Origin: Anaerolineaceae bacterium
Lineage (GTDB): Bacteria; Chloroflexota; Anaerolineae; Anaerolineales; Anaerolineaceae
DNA: 64,000 nt
NCBI GenBank assembly: GCA_012839565.1
Contig: DUMZ01000019.1
Span: 104,001 to 168,000, forward strand
Direction of reading: 5' to 3'
The position numbers and the translations under genes were made by a program. Under the pieces are notes generated by a model. The model had not been told where the DNA came from. It saw only the letters and a list, made by a program, of their open reading frames with translations, and did not search any database. Shown here piece by piece: positions 16,176-25,940 of this stretch (positions within the stretch are counted from its first letter, which is position 1; each line of letters begins with the position of its first letter).

Positions 16176-16205
16176 TTGACGTTTTCGAAGGCAATAGGAT
16201 ATACT
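16176..16205 (+). promoter_or_regulatory. promoter of tRNA-Pro
   Basis: TTGACG (16176-16181), an 18-nt spacer and TATACT (16200-16205) lie 12 nt before the mature 5' end of tRNA-Pro on the same strand. Confidence 0.65.
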
Positions 16206-16217
16206 TCAATCTCGCGC

Positions 16218-16291
16218 CGGGGTGTGGCGCAGACGGCTAGCGCGCTGCGTTTGGGACGCAGAGGTCGTCGGTTCAAGTCCGACCACCCCGA
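16218..16291 (+). tRNA. tRNA-Pro (anticodon TGG)
   Basis: This 74-nt cloverleaf has acceptor CGGGGTG/CACCCCG, anticodon stem CTGCG/CGCAG around the loop TTTGGGA (anticodon TGG, 16252-16254), and T-stem GTCGG/CCGAC. The discriminator is A and no CCA is encoded. A T6 run follows at once and probably terminates transcription. Confidence 0.95.
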
Positions 16292-16328
16292 CTTTTTTGT
16301 TTAAAAGGTATACTTAGGCTACAAAGCT

Positions 16329-17051
16329 ATGGCAACACCTTTTCTTTCCATTATCATTCCCGCCCATAACGAGGCGACGCGCCTGCCACAAACGCTTGCT
16401 TCGGTGCAAAATTATCTCGCCAGCAAGGACTTTGACGCTGAGGTGATTGTCATCGAAAATGCCAGCGACGATGAAACCGCGCAAATCGTGCGCGACTGGC
16501 AAGCGAAAATGCCTAATCTGCGCTTGATTTCGCGCGAAGAAGCCGGCAAAGGTGGCGCGATAAAACAGGGTATGCTCGAAGCACGTGGGGCGTATCGCTT
16601 TATGGCGGACGCTGACCTTTCTATGCCGATTTCAGAACTTGAGAAATTTTTATCAATGGGTAAAAGCCATCATGTTGCCATCGCCTCGCGCGAAGCCAAA
16701 GGCGCAAAGCGTGTTGGTGAACCCGAATACCGCCATCTCATCGGACGGGCGTTTAATTTACTGGTCAAGTTAATCGTCTTGCCCAAAGTTGAAGACTCGC
16801 AATGTGGCTTTAAATGGTTTAGCGCCGAAGCCGCCCAGCGCATTTTCCCACTGCAAACCATGACTGGCTGGAGTTTTGACGTGGAAGTTTTGGCCATCGC
16901 GCGCGAACTCGGTTACACCGTTACCGAAGTGCCCATCCTTTGGTACTATCAGGAAGGCTCTCGCATCAATGTATTCAAAGACAGCTGGCGCATGTTCCGC
17001 GACCTGTGGCATATCCGGCGCAAACGCAAAAAGGGAATGTATCGTGGCTAA
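16329..17051 (+). CDS. GT2-family glycosyltransferase (dolichyl-/polyprenyl-phosphate type)
   Basis: This 240-residue GT-A enzyme transfers a sugar from a nucleotide-sugar, probably to a polyprenyl phosphate. It has LSIIIPAHNEATRLPQTL (5-22), the metal-binding MADADLSMPISEL near 97, and VEDSQCGFKWF, which is typical of dolichyl-phosphate-glucosyl/mannosyl transferases. It lacks the C-terminal membrane helices of some relatives. TATACT at 16309-16314 leaves only about 8 nt of leader and no ribosome site is seen. The gene overlaps the next start by 8 nt, so it is coupled to rnhB. Confidence 0.88.
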   Translation: MATPFLSIIIPAHNEATRLPQTLASVQNYLASKDFDAEVIVIENASDDETAQIVRDWQAKMPNLRLISREEAGKGGAIKQGMLEARGAYRFMADADLSMPISELEKFLSMGKSHHVAIASREAKGAKRVGEPEYRHLIGRAFNLLVKLIVLPKVEDSQCGFKWFSAEAAQRIFPLQTMTGWSFDVEVLAIARELGYTVTEVPILWYYQEGSRINVFKDSWRMFRDLWHIRRKRKKGMYRG

Positions 17052-17706
17052 ACGCTTTGACCCAGCCAGCATACCCCCATGGCCCACGCTCGACTTTGAA
17101 AACGCGCTATGGGCGAAGGGCAAGGTGCTCGTTGCCGGGCTGGACGAAGCAGGCCGGGGCGCGCTGGCAGGTCCTTTGTGCGCCGCGGCGGTCATTTTGC
17201 CCGCCGATGACCCTGAAATCCCCACTAAATTATTTGAAGTGCGCGATTCCAAGCAACTTTCTGCTTTTGACCGCGAAAAACTCGCCCCGCTCATCCGCGA
17301 GCTGGCCCTGGATTTCTCAATCGCCTGGATTGAAGCCGACGAAATCGACACCATCGGTATGGCGCGCGCCGGCAGAGAGATTTTTTATCTGGCGCTGCAA
17401 GGCTTGCACCTGAAACCCGACCATGTCCTTGTTGACCACTTTACTATCCCTGGTCTGGAGATCGCGCAAACGAACCTGACCAAGGGCGACCAACGCTCTC
17501 TAAGCATCGCCTGCGCCTCGGTTTTGGCGAAACAAGCCCGCGACGCGCGCATGATAGACTTAGCGGAAAAATATCCGGCTTATTTTATTGCTGAAAACAA
17601 AGGTTATGGCAGCCCTGACCATATAAAAGCCATTCAAAAGCTGGGATTAACGGATATTCACCGAAAAAGTTTTTGCGAAGGGCTTTTTCAGCTTTCGCTG
17701 TTTTAA
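17044..17706 (+). CDS. rnhB: ribonuclease HII
   Basis: This 220-residue enzyme removes ribonucleotides from RNA/DNA hybrids. The signature VLVAGLDEAGRGALAGPL supplies the first Asp and Glu. VRDSKQLSAFDREKLAP, the Asp in HVLVDHFTIPG, and the Lys-rich C-terminal segment (HIKAIQKLGLTDIHRKSF) complete the site. It starts at GTG 17044, overlapping the glycosyltransferase by 8 nt with AAGGGA upstream. The longer ATG frame from 16876 lies in the wrong frame within the previous gene and is rejected. Confidence 0.93.
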   Translation: MAKRFDPASIPPWPTLDFENALWAKGKVLVAGLDEAGRGALAGPLCAAAVILPADDPEIPTKLFEVRDSKQLSAFDREKLAPLIRELALDFSIAWIEADEIDTIGMARAGREIFYLALQGLHLKPDHVLVDHFTIPGLEIAQTNLTKGDQRSLSIACASVLAKQARDARMIDLAEKYPAYFIAENKGYGSPDHIKAIQKLGLTDIHRKSFCEGLFQLSLF

Positions 17707-17727
17707 TATGGATTTATAGGAGAGAAA

Positions 17728-18525
17728 ATGAGCGAAGAAACCCGACAAATTTCAAAACTTGGCCGCCTGGCACGCAATCTTTATGACGGTCTGCGTCGTC
17801 TGCCGACTGTACCCGGTGCTTATTTGCACCCCTGGCGAAGGGAATCAATACGCAAACTGGGCGCGCTAAAGAACAGCCACAAAGGCGAGCGTTGTTTCAT
17901 CGTGGGTAATGGCCCTTCATTGAAAAACACCGATTTAAGTCTGCTCAAAAACGATTTTGCCATCGGCATGAACCGCATTTTCCTGGCGGAAGAAGAACTC
18001 AACTTCAAACCAGATGTTTTGGTGTGCATCAACGATTTGGTCGTGGAACAATCCGTAGACGAATTTAACGCTCTCAAGATGCCTAAGTTTTTCTCCTGGC
18101 GCGCGCGAAAGTGGTTGCAAATGGACGACTACACCCACTTTCTTTACACCACTTATACCGAACCGAAGTTCGCGCGGGATTTGCGTGGCAGGGTTTGGGA
18201 AGGCGCCACCGTCACGAATGTTTGTCTGCAACTGGCCTATCATCTGGGTTTTAAGGAAGCCATTTTGATCGGCGTTGACCACAGTTTTGCCACCAAAGGC
18301 ACACCCAACACCACCGTGCAAAGCCAGGGCGATGACCCCAACCACTTCTCGGCTGCCTATTTCGGCAAAGGCTTCCGCTGGCAACTGCCCGACCTGGAGA
18401 CTTCCGAGGTCGCCTACCGCATGGCACGCAAAGCCTACGAAGCGGACGATCGCAAAGTGCTCGACGCAACCATCGGTGGCAAGCTGGACATTTTTGAGAA
18501 GGTTGATTACGAAAGTTTGTTTTAG
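17728..18525 (+). CDS. DUF115 / MptE-like family protein
   Basis: This 265-residue soluble protein contains the DUF115 core RCFIVGNGPSLKNTDLSLL, AIGMNRIFL and TNVCLQLAYHLGFKEAILIGVDHSF. DUF115 folds like 6-hydroxymethylpterin diphosphokinase (MptE) and like flagellin-glycosylation proteins. Members are often found with glycan genes, and a GT2 gene lies two genes upstream. A good AGGAGA ribosome site precedes the ATG, 21 nt after rnhB. It could act in glycan decoration; this is an inference. Confidence 0.8.
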   Translation: MSEETRQISKLGRLARNLYDGLRRLPTVPGAYLHPWRRESIRKLGALKNSHKGERCFIVGNGPSLKNTDLSLLKNDFAIGMNRIFLAEEELNFKPDVLVCINDLVVEQSVDEFNALKMPKFFSWRARKWLQMDDYTHFLYTTYTEPKFARDLRGRVWEGATVTNVCLQLAYHLGFKEAILIGVDHSFATKGTPNTTVQSQGDDPNHFSAAYFGKGFRWQLPDLETSEVAYRMARKAYEADDRKVLDATIGGKLDIFEKVDYESLF

Positions 18526-18558
18526 CCACACCATTTCAAACCCAAATTGCATGAATCT

Positions 18559-18590
18559 AAAAGCGGTTGGTGTAAAAACCAACCGCTTTT
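18559..18590. terminator. bidirectional terminator
   Basis: AAAAGCGGTTGGT (18559-18571) pairs perfectly with ACCAACCGCTTTT (18578-18590) across a 6-nt loop, with A and T tracts on both flanks. It serves the DUF115 gene and the convergent dnaK. Confidence 0.9.
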
Positions 18591-18614
18591 TCTGTTTCAA
18601 TTCAAAATCCAGGC

Positions 18615-20510
18615 TTATGCTTCAGTAAATTCGCCATCAACGACGTTGTCATCACCGTTGGGCTGGGACCCGCCATATCCGGCTTGTCCGTTAGCACCAC
18701 CCTGGGCTTGCTGATAAGCCGCGGTGCCGATTTCCTGCATCACTTCGCTCAATGCCTGGCTGGCGTTCTTGATCGCGCTCACGTCATCGCCAGCAATCGC
18801 GCCACGCAGCACCTGAATCTTGGCTTCAGCATCGTTGCGCTTGGCAGCGTCCACCTTGTCGCCCAGATCGCGCAGGCTCTTTTCCGACTGGTACGCCAGG
18901 CTCTCACCCATATTGCGGGCTTCAATCAGCTCGCGTCGGCGGTCATCTTCAGCCTTGTTCATCGAGGCTTCGCGCACCATGCGTTCCACGTCCTGTTTGT
19001 TCAGGTTGGTTGTAGCCGTGATGGTCACCGTTTGCGCCTTGTTGGTGGCTTTATCCTTGGCGGTTACGCTCAGGATGCCGTTGGCGTCGATGTCAAAGGT
19101 CACTTCAACTTGTGGGATACCACGTGGAGCGGGCGGGATGCCTTCCAGGCGGAAGCGTCCCAGCGTCATATTGTCGTTAGCCATAGGGCGTTCGCCCTGC
19201 AGAACGTGAATATCAACCGCGGTTTGGCTGTCTTCGGCGGTGGAGAAAACTTCGGTCTTCTTCACCGGAATGGTCGTGTTGCGTTCGATGAGACGGGTCA
19301 TTACACCACCGAGCGTTTCAAGTCCCAGTGAAAGCGGGGTTACGTCCAAAAGCAATACGTCCTTCACTTCGCCCGAGAGCACGCCACCCTGAATGGCGGC
19401 ACCGATCGATACAACTTCGTCCGGGTTCACGCCCTTGTTGGGTTCTTTGCCGTTGGTGTGTTTCTTGACGAACTCCACCACCATGGGCATACGGGTTGAA
19501 CCACCCACCAAAACGACTTCGTCGATTTTGTTCAAGGGGATACCCGCGTCTTTCATGACCGCGTTGAATGGAATCAAGGTGCGTTCCAAAAGGTGTTCGG
19601 TCATTTGCTCAAACTTGCTGCGGCTGAGCTTCAGCAAAAGGTGCTTGGGTCCACTGGCATCAGCGGTGATATAAGGCAGGTTGATTTCGGTCTCAAGCAC
19701 GGAGCTGAGTTCGATTTTCGCCTTTTCAGCAGCTTCGCGCAGGCGTTGCAAAGCCTGACGGTCGGCACGCAAGTCCACGCCTTGCTCTTTTTTGAATTCA
19801 TCCGCCGCCCAGTTGACGATTACGTTATCCCAGTCATCGCCACCCAAATGGGTGTCACCGTTGGTCGCGCGCACTTCCACCACACCATCGCCAACTTCCA
19901 AAAGCGAAACGTCAAAAGTACCGCCACCAAGGTCAAAGACCAAAATGGTTTCGTTGGCCATCTTGTCAAGCCCATAAGCGAGAGCTGACGCGGTGGGTTC
20001 GTTGATGATGCGCATCACTTCAAGTCCAGCGATTTTGCCAGCGTCTTTGGTTGCCTGGCGTTGGCTGTCATTGAAATAAGCCGGCACGGTGATAACCGCC
20101 TGGGTCACTTTTTCGCCCAGATAGGCTTCGGCATCTGCCTTGAGTTTGGCGAGAATCATCGCGCTGATCTCCTGGGGCGTGTAATCTTGCCCGGTCATAG
20201 GGATACGAATCCGCGCGTCGCCGGTTGGCCCTTCAACGACCTTGAACGAAACCATGCCTCGTTCGCCACTGATCTCATCATAACGTCGGCCCATAAAGCG
20301 TTTGACCGATGAAATGGTGTTTTCGGGGTTTACCACGGCCTGACGTTTGGCGGGGATACCCACCAGGCGTTCGCCGTTTTTGTTAAAAGCTACCACGGAG
20401 GGCAGTAAGCGTGAGCCTTCTGAGGTGGGGATAACCACCGGTGATCCACCTTCCATTACCGCCACCGCGCTGTTTGTTGTTCCTAAGTCAATACCTATAA
20501 TTTTTCCCAT
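18615..20510 (-). CDS. dnaK: Hsp70 chaperone DnaK
   Basis: This 631-residue Hsp70 protects and refolds proteins in the cytosol. The ATPase domain shows [38 protein letters not shown] and [11 protein letters not shown]. The substrate domain ([17 protein letters not shown] onward) and the lid precede a Gly/Gln-rich tail ending [10 protein letters not shown] strong TTAGGAG ribosome site precedes the ATG. No grpE or dnaJ is adjacent, and I see no CIRCE (HrcA) operator in the 150 bp upstream, so its heat control may differ from the classic arrangement. Confidence 0.96.
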   Translation of the reverse strand: MGKIIGIDLGTTNSAVAVMEGGSPVVIPTSEGSRLLPSVVAFNKNGERLVGIPAKRQAVVNPENTISSVKRFMGRRYDEISGERGMVSFKVVEGPTGDARIRIPMTGQDYTPQEISAMILAKLKADAEAYLGEKVTQAVITVPAYFNDSQRQATKDAGKIAGLEVMRIINEPTASALAYGLDKMANETILVFDLGGGTFDVSLLEVGDGVVEVRATNGDTHLGGDDWDNVIVNWAADEFKKEQGVDLRADRQALQRLREAAEKAKIELSSVLETEINLPYITADASGPKHLLLKLSRSKFEQMTEHLLERTLIPFNAVMKDAGIPLNKIDEVVLVGGSTRMPMVVEFVKKHTNGKEPNKGVNPDEVVSIGAAIQGGVLSGEVKDVLLLDVTPLSLGLETLGGVMTRLIERNTTIPVKKTEVFSTAEDSQTAVDIHVLQGERPMANDNMTLGRFRLEGIPPAPRGIPQVEVTFDIDANGILSVTAKDKATNKAQTVTITATTNLNKQDVERMVREASMNKAEDDRRRELIEARNMGESLAYQSEKSLRDLGDKVDAAKRNDAEAKIQVLRGAIAGDDVSAIKNASQALSEVMQEIGTAAYQQAQGGANGQAGYGGSQPNGDDNVVDGEFTEA

Positions 20511-20614
20511 ATTTGTTCTCCTAATTTGTTCTTAATCTGCATAGATAATAGCCAAGCAGTGCAAGAGAAACGTTAACGAAATGTTTGTTTGGTATTAATG
20601 GATGAAGATATTGA

Positions 20615-20640
20615 AAACAGCCCAGATAACCGGGCTGTTT
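20615..20640 (-). terminator. terminator after pgm
   Basis: AAACAGCCC (20615-20623) pairs perfectly with GGGCTGTTT (20632-20640) across an 8-nt loop. It lies 26 nt after the pgm stop on the minus strand and ends in T4. Confidence 0.75.
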
Positions 20641-20666
20641 ATTGTTTTTTGCTTTCAGTAATACGC

Positions 20667-22316
20667 TTACTGAATATCGTCAAACAAACTATCGACGATT
20701 TCTTTAGCTTCCTTTTGAATTATTCCCAGGTGGTCAGCGCTTTCAAGGCTTTCAGCGTAAATCTTATATTTATCTTCCGTGCCAGAAGGACGTGCGGCGA
20801 ACCAACCCATTTCAGTCACAACCTTTAGCCCACCGATGGGCGCATTGTTGCCAGGTGCTTCGGTCAATTTAGCCAAAATTGGGTCTCCTGCCAAAGACCT
20901 CACTCTAACCTGAGCAGGAGAGAGTTTACCCAGTACTTGCTTTTGCGCGACTGTAGCCGATGCATCCAAGCGGGCATAGTAACTGCGACCCAGTTCGGCT
21001 TCAATTTCCTTGTAGAGCAAGCCGGGGTCTTTGCCGGTTACAGCCAGTATCTCCGCGGCGAGCAGGTCAAGAATGATGCCGTCTTTGTCCGTCGTCCAGG
21101 TTTTGCCATTCTTACGCAGAAAAGACGCTCCCGCGCTTTCTTCGCCACCAAAAGCGATAGAACCATCCTCAAGTCCGGGCACGAACCATTTGAAACCGAC
21201 CGGCACTTCACACAAAACGCGACCCTGGCGTTTGGCAACGCGGTCAATAATCGAACTTGACACCAATGTTTTGCCGACCATCGCGCTTTCGGCCCAGTCC
21301 GGACGATGGCTAAAGAGATAATCCACCGCCACCGCCAAATAGTGGTTGGGATTCATCAAGCCCACACTGGGCGTAACGATGCCATGGCGGTCAAAATCGA
21401 CATCGTTGCCAAAGGCGATATCGAACTGGTCTTTCATCGCCACCAAATTCGCCATAGCGTAGGGTGAAGAGCAGTCCATGCGGATTTTGCCGTCATAGTC
21501 CAGGGGCATAAACGAGAAAGTATGGTCAACACGCTTGTTGACTACTTCCAGGTTCAAACCATAGCGCTCGGCAATCGGCTCCCAAAAGGCAATGCCCGAA
21601 CCGCCCAAGGGGTCAACACCGATGCGCACACCGGCTGCAGCAATCGCCTGCATATCAATCACATTCTGCAGGTCTTCCACATAGGGGCTGATAAAGTCAA
21701 GCATTTGCGTCGTTTCAGCGGCGAGTGCCTTGCGCAAGGGCAGGCGTTTGACATCGCGCATACCGTCAGCGATGATTTCGTTGGCGCGGTTTTGAATCCA
21801 TTTGGTGATATCCGTATCCGCGGGACCACCTGAGGGCGGATTGTACTTAAAACCACCATCTTGCGGTGGATTATGCGATGGCGAGATAACGATGCCATCC
21901 GCCAGGTTTTTGGGATGGGCTTCATTCCAGGTGAGAATGGCATGCGAAATAACCGGCGTGGGCGTGTACTGATTGCCCTGATGCAAGCGCAGTTCAACAC
22001 CGTTAGCAGCCAAAACTTCAATCGCCGAATAAAGCGCGGGTTCAGAAAGCGCGTGGGTATCCATGCCCATAAAAAGTGGGCCAGTAATACCGGCACTTTG
22101 GCGATATTGAGCGATTGCCTGGCTAATTGCCAAAACGTGATTTTCATTAAAACTGACATTAAGCGACGTGCCACGATGACCTGACGTGCCAAAGCTGACT
22201 GCCTGGGCAGGCACGCCTGGCTCGGGTTTGTCAAGATAATAACGCGCGATGAGTTCTGGTACATTCACCAAAAAATCATGTGGGGCGGTTTTTCCGGCAA
22301 GGGGATGAACGTTCAT
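20667..22316 (-). CDS. pgm: phosphoglucomutase (alpha-D-glucose phosphate-specific)
   Basis: This 549-residue alpha-D-phosphohexomutase interconverts glucose-1-phosphate and glucose-6-phosphate. It has the N-terminal [20 protein letters not shown], the phosphoserine loop [24 protein letters not shown], the metal loop [10 protein letters not shown] and the sugar-binding GGEESAG. Length and motifs match the bacterial Pgm type rather than phosphomannomutase. Its ribosome site AAAGAGG lies in an 11-nt gap after the nitroreductase, so the two genes form an operon. It feeds glucose-1-phosphate to GlgC (40457-41716). Confidence 0.94.
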   Translation of the reverse strand: MNVHPLAGKTAPHDFLVNVPELIARYYLDKPEPGVPAQAVSFGTSGHRGTSLNVSFNENHVLAISQAIAQYRQSAGITGPLFMGMDTHALSEPALYSAIEVLAANGVELRLHQGNQYTPTPVISHAILTWNEAHPKNLADGIVISPSHNPPQDGGFKYNPPSGGPADTDITKWIQNRANEIIADGMRDVKRLPLRKALAAETTQMLDFISPYVEDLQNVIDMQAIAAAGVRIGVDPLGGSGIAFWEPIAERYGLNLEVVNKRVDHTFSFMPLDYDGKIRMDCSSPYAMANLVAMKDQFDIAFGNDVDFDRHGIVTPSVGLMNPNHYLAVAVDYLFSHRPDWAESAMVGKTLVSSSIIDRVAKRQGRVLCEVPVGFKWFVPGLEDGSIAFGGEESAGASFLRKNGKTWTTDKDGIILDLLAAEILAVTGKDPGLLYKEIEAELGRSYYARLDASATVAQKQVLGKLSPAQVRVRSLAGDPILAKLTEAPGNNAPIGGLKVVTEMGWFAARPSGTEDKYKIYAESLESADHLGIIQKEAKEIVDSLFDDIQ

Positions 22317-22327
22317 TTTTGACCTCT

Positions 22328-22915
22328 TTATTGATATTTACCTTCACGAATGAAGTCTGATAATGGCTTGCGCTGATTGGGAAACTCGCGGGCCTGGTTG
22401 AATTCTGAAAGCTGGCTGGGGTCGCCAGGGTGTCCGACAGCGATCATGCACTGTGGCACGAAACGTTCAGGGACGTTTAAATCCTGGGATGCTTTTTCAG
22501 CGTCAAAACCCGTCATGGGATGCCCTGCCAAATCCATCGCGCTGCATTGCAAGAGCAGGTTTTCAATCGCCAGACCCGCATCCAAAGCATGCCAGGGATT
22601 TGGCTTGCCATCGGGCAATTGAGAATCTGAAAACGCGACAATTAATACCGCGGCTTTATCGCACCAGGCTTGGTTTCCTTTTGCCAAAAGCTGGAAGAAA
22701 AGTTCAAAGTCACTTGTTTCACGATAGGCGTACAAGTAAAAGCGGTCTTGAAGATTAAGAGCAGATGGCGCCCAACGCGCGGCTTCAAAAAGACTCATCA
22801 GCTGCTCAGCATCGATAGGCTCGCCACTCATCGCCCGCGGTGACCAGCGGTTTAGAATCATGTCTTCAATGGGGTAATCTGGGTTTCGGTAGTCTTTTAC
22901 GTTGAGTTTTGTCAT
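22328..22915 (-). CDS. nitroreductase-family flavoprotein
   Basis: This 195-residue FMN-binding nitroreductase-like enzyme shows the N-terminal [33 protein letters not shown], which binds FMN phosphate. It also has the later [27 protein letters not shown] and a C-terminal RKPLSDFI. Such proteins reduce nitro groups, quinones or flavins with NAD(P)H; the physiological substrate is unknown. It is the promoter-proximal partner of pgm. A GGAGAG ribosome site precedes the ATG. Confidence 0.85.
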   Translation of the reverse strand: MTKLNVKDYRNPDYPIEDMILNRWSPRAMSGEPIDAEQLMSLFEAARWAPSALNLQDRFYLYAYRETSDFELFFQLLAKGNQAWCDKAAVLIVAFSDSQLPDGKPNPWHALDAGLAIENLLLQCSAMDLAGHPMTGFDAEKASQDLNVPERFVPQCMIAVGHPGDPSQLSEFNQAREFPNQRKPLSDFIREGKYQ

Positions 22916-22984
22916 GAAAAGCTCTCCGGTTTTATGGTTTTAAAAGCATGTGCCCGATTAAAACGCAGACACGGGTTGAAAACA

Positions 22985-23021
22985 AAAAGCCTGCACACAC
23001 CAGACGTGGTTACAGGCTTTT
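22985..23021 (-). terminator. terminator downstream of the SIMPL gene
   Basis: AAAAGCCTG (22985-22993) pairs perfectly with CAGGCTTTT (23013-23021). The loop holds a second stem (ACCA/TGGT). On the minus strand it ends in a T-run, about 210 nt after the SIMPL stop. Confidence 0.6.
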
Positions 23022-23124
23022 CTGTCTTTATTTTTAGCGGGAACAAAGGGGTTTTCATGCCTTTATTCTAGCATAATCGTAAAGCTTTCCCTACTTTATT
23101 AAGCAATTTTTTGTTTTTTAAGGA

Positions 23125-23189
23125 CATGGTCAGGAGACCATGCCCGAACAGGTTCACACCACATGTTCAATCGTGGTCTCCTGACCACG
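23125..23189. repeat. paired palindromic element (GGTCAGGAGACC type)
   Basis: Two 18-bp hairpins face each other. One is CATGGTC-AGGA-GACCATG (23125-23142), the other CGTGGTC-TCCT-GACCACG (23172-23189), whose core is the reverse complement of the first. Each is followed by a similar GCCCGAACA/GGGCAACA segment. The layout resembles a REP- or MITE-like intergenic repeat. No second copy was noticed in this window. Confidence 0.5.
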
Positions 23190-23229
23190 GGCAACATCTT
23201 TATTACGCGCTATTTACAAAAATTCGTCC

Positions 23230-23967
23230 CTATTTTATGCGGTACACCAAGCTGACTTCATAAGTCACGACAATTTGGCCAGCAGATACTGGAACGGATG
23301 ATTCAGCCACCATATCCATAGCCCTGCCACCGCCCATACCATACATCGGGTAGGGCTCAACGTAGGACATATTACTCACATTGATGATTTGAATCTCGCC
23401 TAAAGTCACACCAACTGTATCCGCAACTTCCTGCGCTTTTGCTTCGGCATCCTGCAGTGCCAAATCGCGGGCTTGCTTTTGCGCGGCAGTGCGGTCTTCG
23501 ATATCAAAACTGATGCCGTTAATTTGGTTCGCGCCGGCTTTGATGGCTGCGTCTAAAATTTCACTCAAGGATTTTAAGTCACGCACGGTGACATAAAGTG
23601 TGTTATCCACAGAGTACTCAACACCGGTCATATTGCCCATATTGTCATATCGATTCATCGGATAGACGTTGAAGTTAGCGGTTTGAATGTCTTTGGCTTC
23701 AATGCCTTTCTTAAGCAAAGCATCGGTAATCGCCTGGGCTTGTTTGTTGTTTTCATTGACAGCGACTGTGACAAGTTCCGCCTCGCTATGCACACCGATG
23801 TTAACACGCGCGATATCGGGCACAAGCGTAACCTGCCCACTGCCACTAACGCTTAGCGTTCTGATTGATTCCACTTCTTTTGTCACTTGCGGATGCGTAC
23901 ATGCGGTGAGCATTAGCCCCACAGCAAGTATGCCACCTATAATTAGTATCCATTTATTGCTTTTCAT
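23230..23967 (-). CDS. SIMPL-domain (DUF541) lipoprotein
   Basis: This 245-residue exported protein has a lipoprotein signal peptide with lipobox LTAC (Cys22). One SIMPL/DUF541 domain runs through the rest: LSVSGSGQVTLVPDIARVNIGV at 38-60, then ANQINGISFDIEDRTAAQKQARDLALQDAEAKAQEVADTVGV near 150-190. SIMPL proteins sit in the cell envelope; their exact function is unresolved. A TTAGGAG ribosome site precedes the ATG. It is transcribed away from the nurA operon. Confidence 0.88.
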   Translation of the reverse strand: MKSNKWILIIGGILAVGLMLTACTHPQVTKEVESIRTLSVSGSGQVTLVPDIARVNIGVHSEAELVTVAVNENNKQAQAITDALLKKGIEAKDIQTANFNVYPMNRYDNMGNMTGVEYSVDNTLYVTVRDLKSLSEILDAAIKAGANQINGISFDIEDRTAAQKQARDLALQDAEAKAQEVADTVGVTLGEIQIINVSNMSYVEPYPMYGMGGGRAMDMVAESSVPVSAGQIVVTYEVSLVYRIK

Positions 23968-24148
23968 TTTATACTCCTAAGATATTCAGTTTCCTGCTTA
24001 TAAAACGATTATTTTCACCATTTTGTTCCAGCTTTTCCCACAACCCAAGCTTTTCTATCCATTACAGGCTTCGGGAATCACTGTTTGCAGCCTGTCTTTA
24101 GCTTATAATAACGGTACAGGTCAATTTCCTTTTAGACCAGGACTGCTT

Positions 24149-25324
24149 ATGCCAATCAATTATGCCCACATCGAAAGCAATCTGGACCGTTTTGCGGATT
24201 TAACGCGGAAAAAGCTTGACGAAATGCGCCAAAACTATCAAAATGCCACCGCGCAAATCGAAATAGCCGCCCGTGAGCAAGATGCCGTGCGCCAAGCCGT
24301 TGAACGCGTTGAAAGACAGGCCAAAAGCCTCTATACCGCCAAGCCAAGCGATGAGGCCATGCTGGCGAGTTTCCCTTTGCCGGCCTGTCCTGAAAAATAC
24401 ACGCTGATTGCCGCCGACGGTTCGCAAATCAACCCCAGCCGACACCGCGCGCTCCAGTTTTGCCTGATAAACATCGGTTTAATCCATGTTGAGCATGGCA
24501 GTGGGCACGCGCCAACGCAGAATGTCTACACCAAACTGCTTGACCAGGACGACCTCTACACCAACGAGGGTTTTCTCATCGGCGAAGAAGAAGTCGCCCT
24601 GCATCGTGACCTTTTGGAGCGTCAGTTTTTGCTTGAAGCCACGCACCTGGAGCCAAGCATGCCAACCATTACCCTTACGGATGGCCCGCTGGAAGTCTTT
24701 ACCGGCGCGAGTCGAAGCGGGGAACGGCGTCAAAGAGTGCAAAAGCAAAACGCTGTCATCAACGAACACATGCGAAGGCGCGGTGTTATCAACGCCGGTT
24801 ATATCGACAAACCCGGCGCTGAAATGATAAACCGCATGCTGGACCTTTACGTACAAACAAAAAATGACCCCTCCCAAAGTTACGATGACAAAAAGCGCGC
24901 CAACAAAGGCGTCAGCGATCTGGCACTCTTTGAAAAACGCCTGGCACCCGGCGAGCGGTCTGCAATCTTTGAAGCCGTTTCAAAAAATGAAAATGCTGAA
25001 GGACGACAGGAAGTCTGTTTCTTTTTACTCAACGTTAGCAATGACCCCGAGCGAGCCTGGCTGGCACGGGTAGAGTTCCCCAAGTGGGTCGCGGAAGACC
25101 CTGAAAAAGTTAATCTCTTGCACGCCGTTCTTTACCGCGACGCGCAAGTGTTGGACAAAACACCTTACCCTTACGTTTTGCACCGCGCGCACGAGCTGGC
25201 GGTGGTCGTTATTGCCGAACATGACGAGGTGGAAGAAATGCTTCTTTCGTGCCTGGACCACGAACATTTGCCCAGTGGCACAATGTCGCACAAACAAAGT
25301 TTAAAATCACTGCCCAAGAGGTGA
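24149..25324 (+). CDS. nurA: NurA-type 5'-3' nuclease
   Basis: This 391-residue protein matches NurA, the nuclease partner of HerA that resects DNA ends. The key motif YTLIAADGSQINPSRH (D90) supplies a catalytic metal-binding Asp. FCLINIGLIHVEHGSG follows, then TITLTDGPLEVF with a second Asp, and a C-terminal VLHRAHELAVVV. An N-terminal coiled coil spans about 15-65. ATG 24149 is chosen because the upstream in-frame ATG at 24023 would add a non-conserved stretch containing the probable -10 (TATAAT, 24104-24109). It is the first gene of a tight four-gene operon whose HerA and Rad50 support the assignment. Confidence 0.85.
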   Translation: MPINYAHIESNLDRFADLTRKKLDEMRQNYQNATAQIEIAAREQDAVRQAVERVERQAKSLYTAKPSDEAMLASFPLPACPEKYTLIAADGSQINPSRHRALQFCLINIGLIHVEHGSGHAPTQNVYTKLLDQDDLYTNEGFLIGEEEVALHRDLLERQFLLEATHLEPSMPTITLTDGPLEVFTGASRSGERRQRVQKQNAVINEHMRRRGVINAGYIDKPGAEMINRMLDLYVQTKNDPSQSYDDKKRANKGVSDLALFEKRLAPGERSAIFEAVSKNENAEGRQEVCFFLLNVSNDPERAWLARVEFPKWVAEDPEKVNLLHAVLYRDAQVLDKTPYPYVLHRAHELAVVVIAEHDEVEEMLLSCLDHEHLPSGTMSHKQSLKSLPKR

Positions 25325-25326
25325 GC

Positions 25327-25935
25327 ATGAACGAAATACAAACAATCCCTATCGGCAAACTTTTGCGTGCGGACAACCGCCAGTTTGTGGCTGGCTGTCG
25401 CGTGAAAGAACTCGAAACACCCGCGCTTGGCGCCCTGGTGAAAGTACGCCTGCAAGACCAAAGTGAGGTTTACGGGCTTATCACGCGCATCAGCATCAGT
25501 GACGATGGGCTGGTGCGTCAGCTGGCATCTGGCATGAGCATTCCGCCCGAATATACTGCCGATAACCGCCACAACCGCAACCTGCCAGTCGAGATTGAAG
25601 TGCTCACGCTTGGTTTCGCGCAAGATGGCAAACTGTACCACCAGCTCCCCCCGCGCCCGCCTTTGAGCCTTGACGTGCTTTATTTATGCGATGACGCCGA
25701 ACTCGTCCGCTTTACCGGGCATGGCAAGCATGCTTATCTGCGCCATATCCTGCGCTTGCAAGACATGCCTGTTGAAGAGATTCTGGTCAGCCATCTGTCC
25801 AAAGCGCGCCATGCGCATGAGGCAGCCTTCAATCATGACTGGTATTTGAAAGCCTGTGAGCAACTGGTAATTTTGTTGCGCGAGGACTACCCGCGATTAA
25901 CCACCGTGCTGGACGCCCTTTCGGCAATGGAATGA
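25327..25935 (+). CDS. HAS-barrel-like protein of the HerA-NurA operon
   Basis: This 202-residue protein is unannotated by eye. Its first 60 residues (IGKLLRADNRQFVAGCRV..GALVKVRLQDQSEVYGLITRI) resemble the HAS barrel, the small beta-barrel at the N-terminus of HerA. The C-terminal half is helical and contains LSKARHAHEAAFNHDWYLKACEQLVILL. It starts 2 nt after nurA with AAGAGGTGAG as ribosome site and ends 5 nt before herA. A stand-alone barrel of this type suggests an adaptor between the NurA ring and the HerA hexamer. That role is an inference, and I cannot name a family. Confidence 0.7.
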   Translation: MNEIQTIPIGKLLRADNRQFVAGCRVKELETPALGALVKVRLQDQSEVYGLITRISISDDGLVRQLASGMSIPPEYTADNRHNRNLPVEIEVLTLGFAQDGKLYHQLPPRPPLSLDVLYLCDDAELVRFTGHGKHAYLRHILRLQDMPVEEILVSHLSKARHAHEAAFNHDWYLKACEQLVILLREDYPRLTTVLDALSAME

Positions 25936-25940
25936 GGTGA

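Noticed and set aside
16067..16276. N-terminal extension of SSB
   Set aside because: It would translate through tRNA-Pro; the conserved SSB start is at 16066.
20511..20660. CIRCE/HrcA operator upstream of dnaK
   Set aside because: Looked for the paired TTAGCACTC/GAGTGCTAA halves and did not find them.
23598..23612. DnaA-box-like TTATCCACA inside the SIMPL gene
   Set aside because: A single copy in coding sequence, with no cluster; expected by chance.
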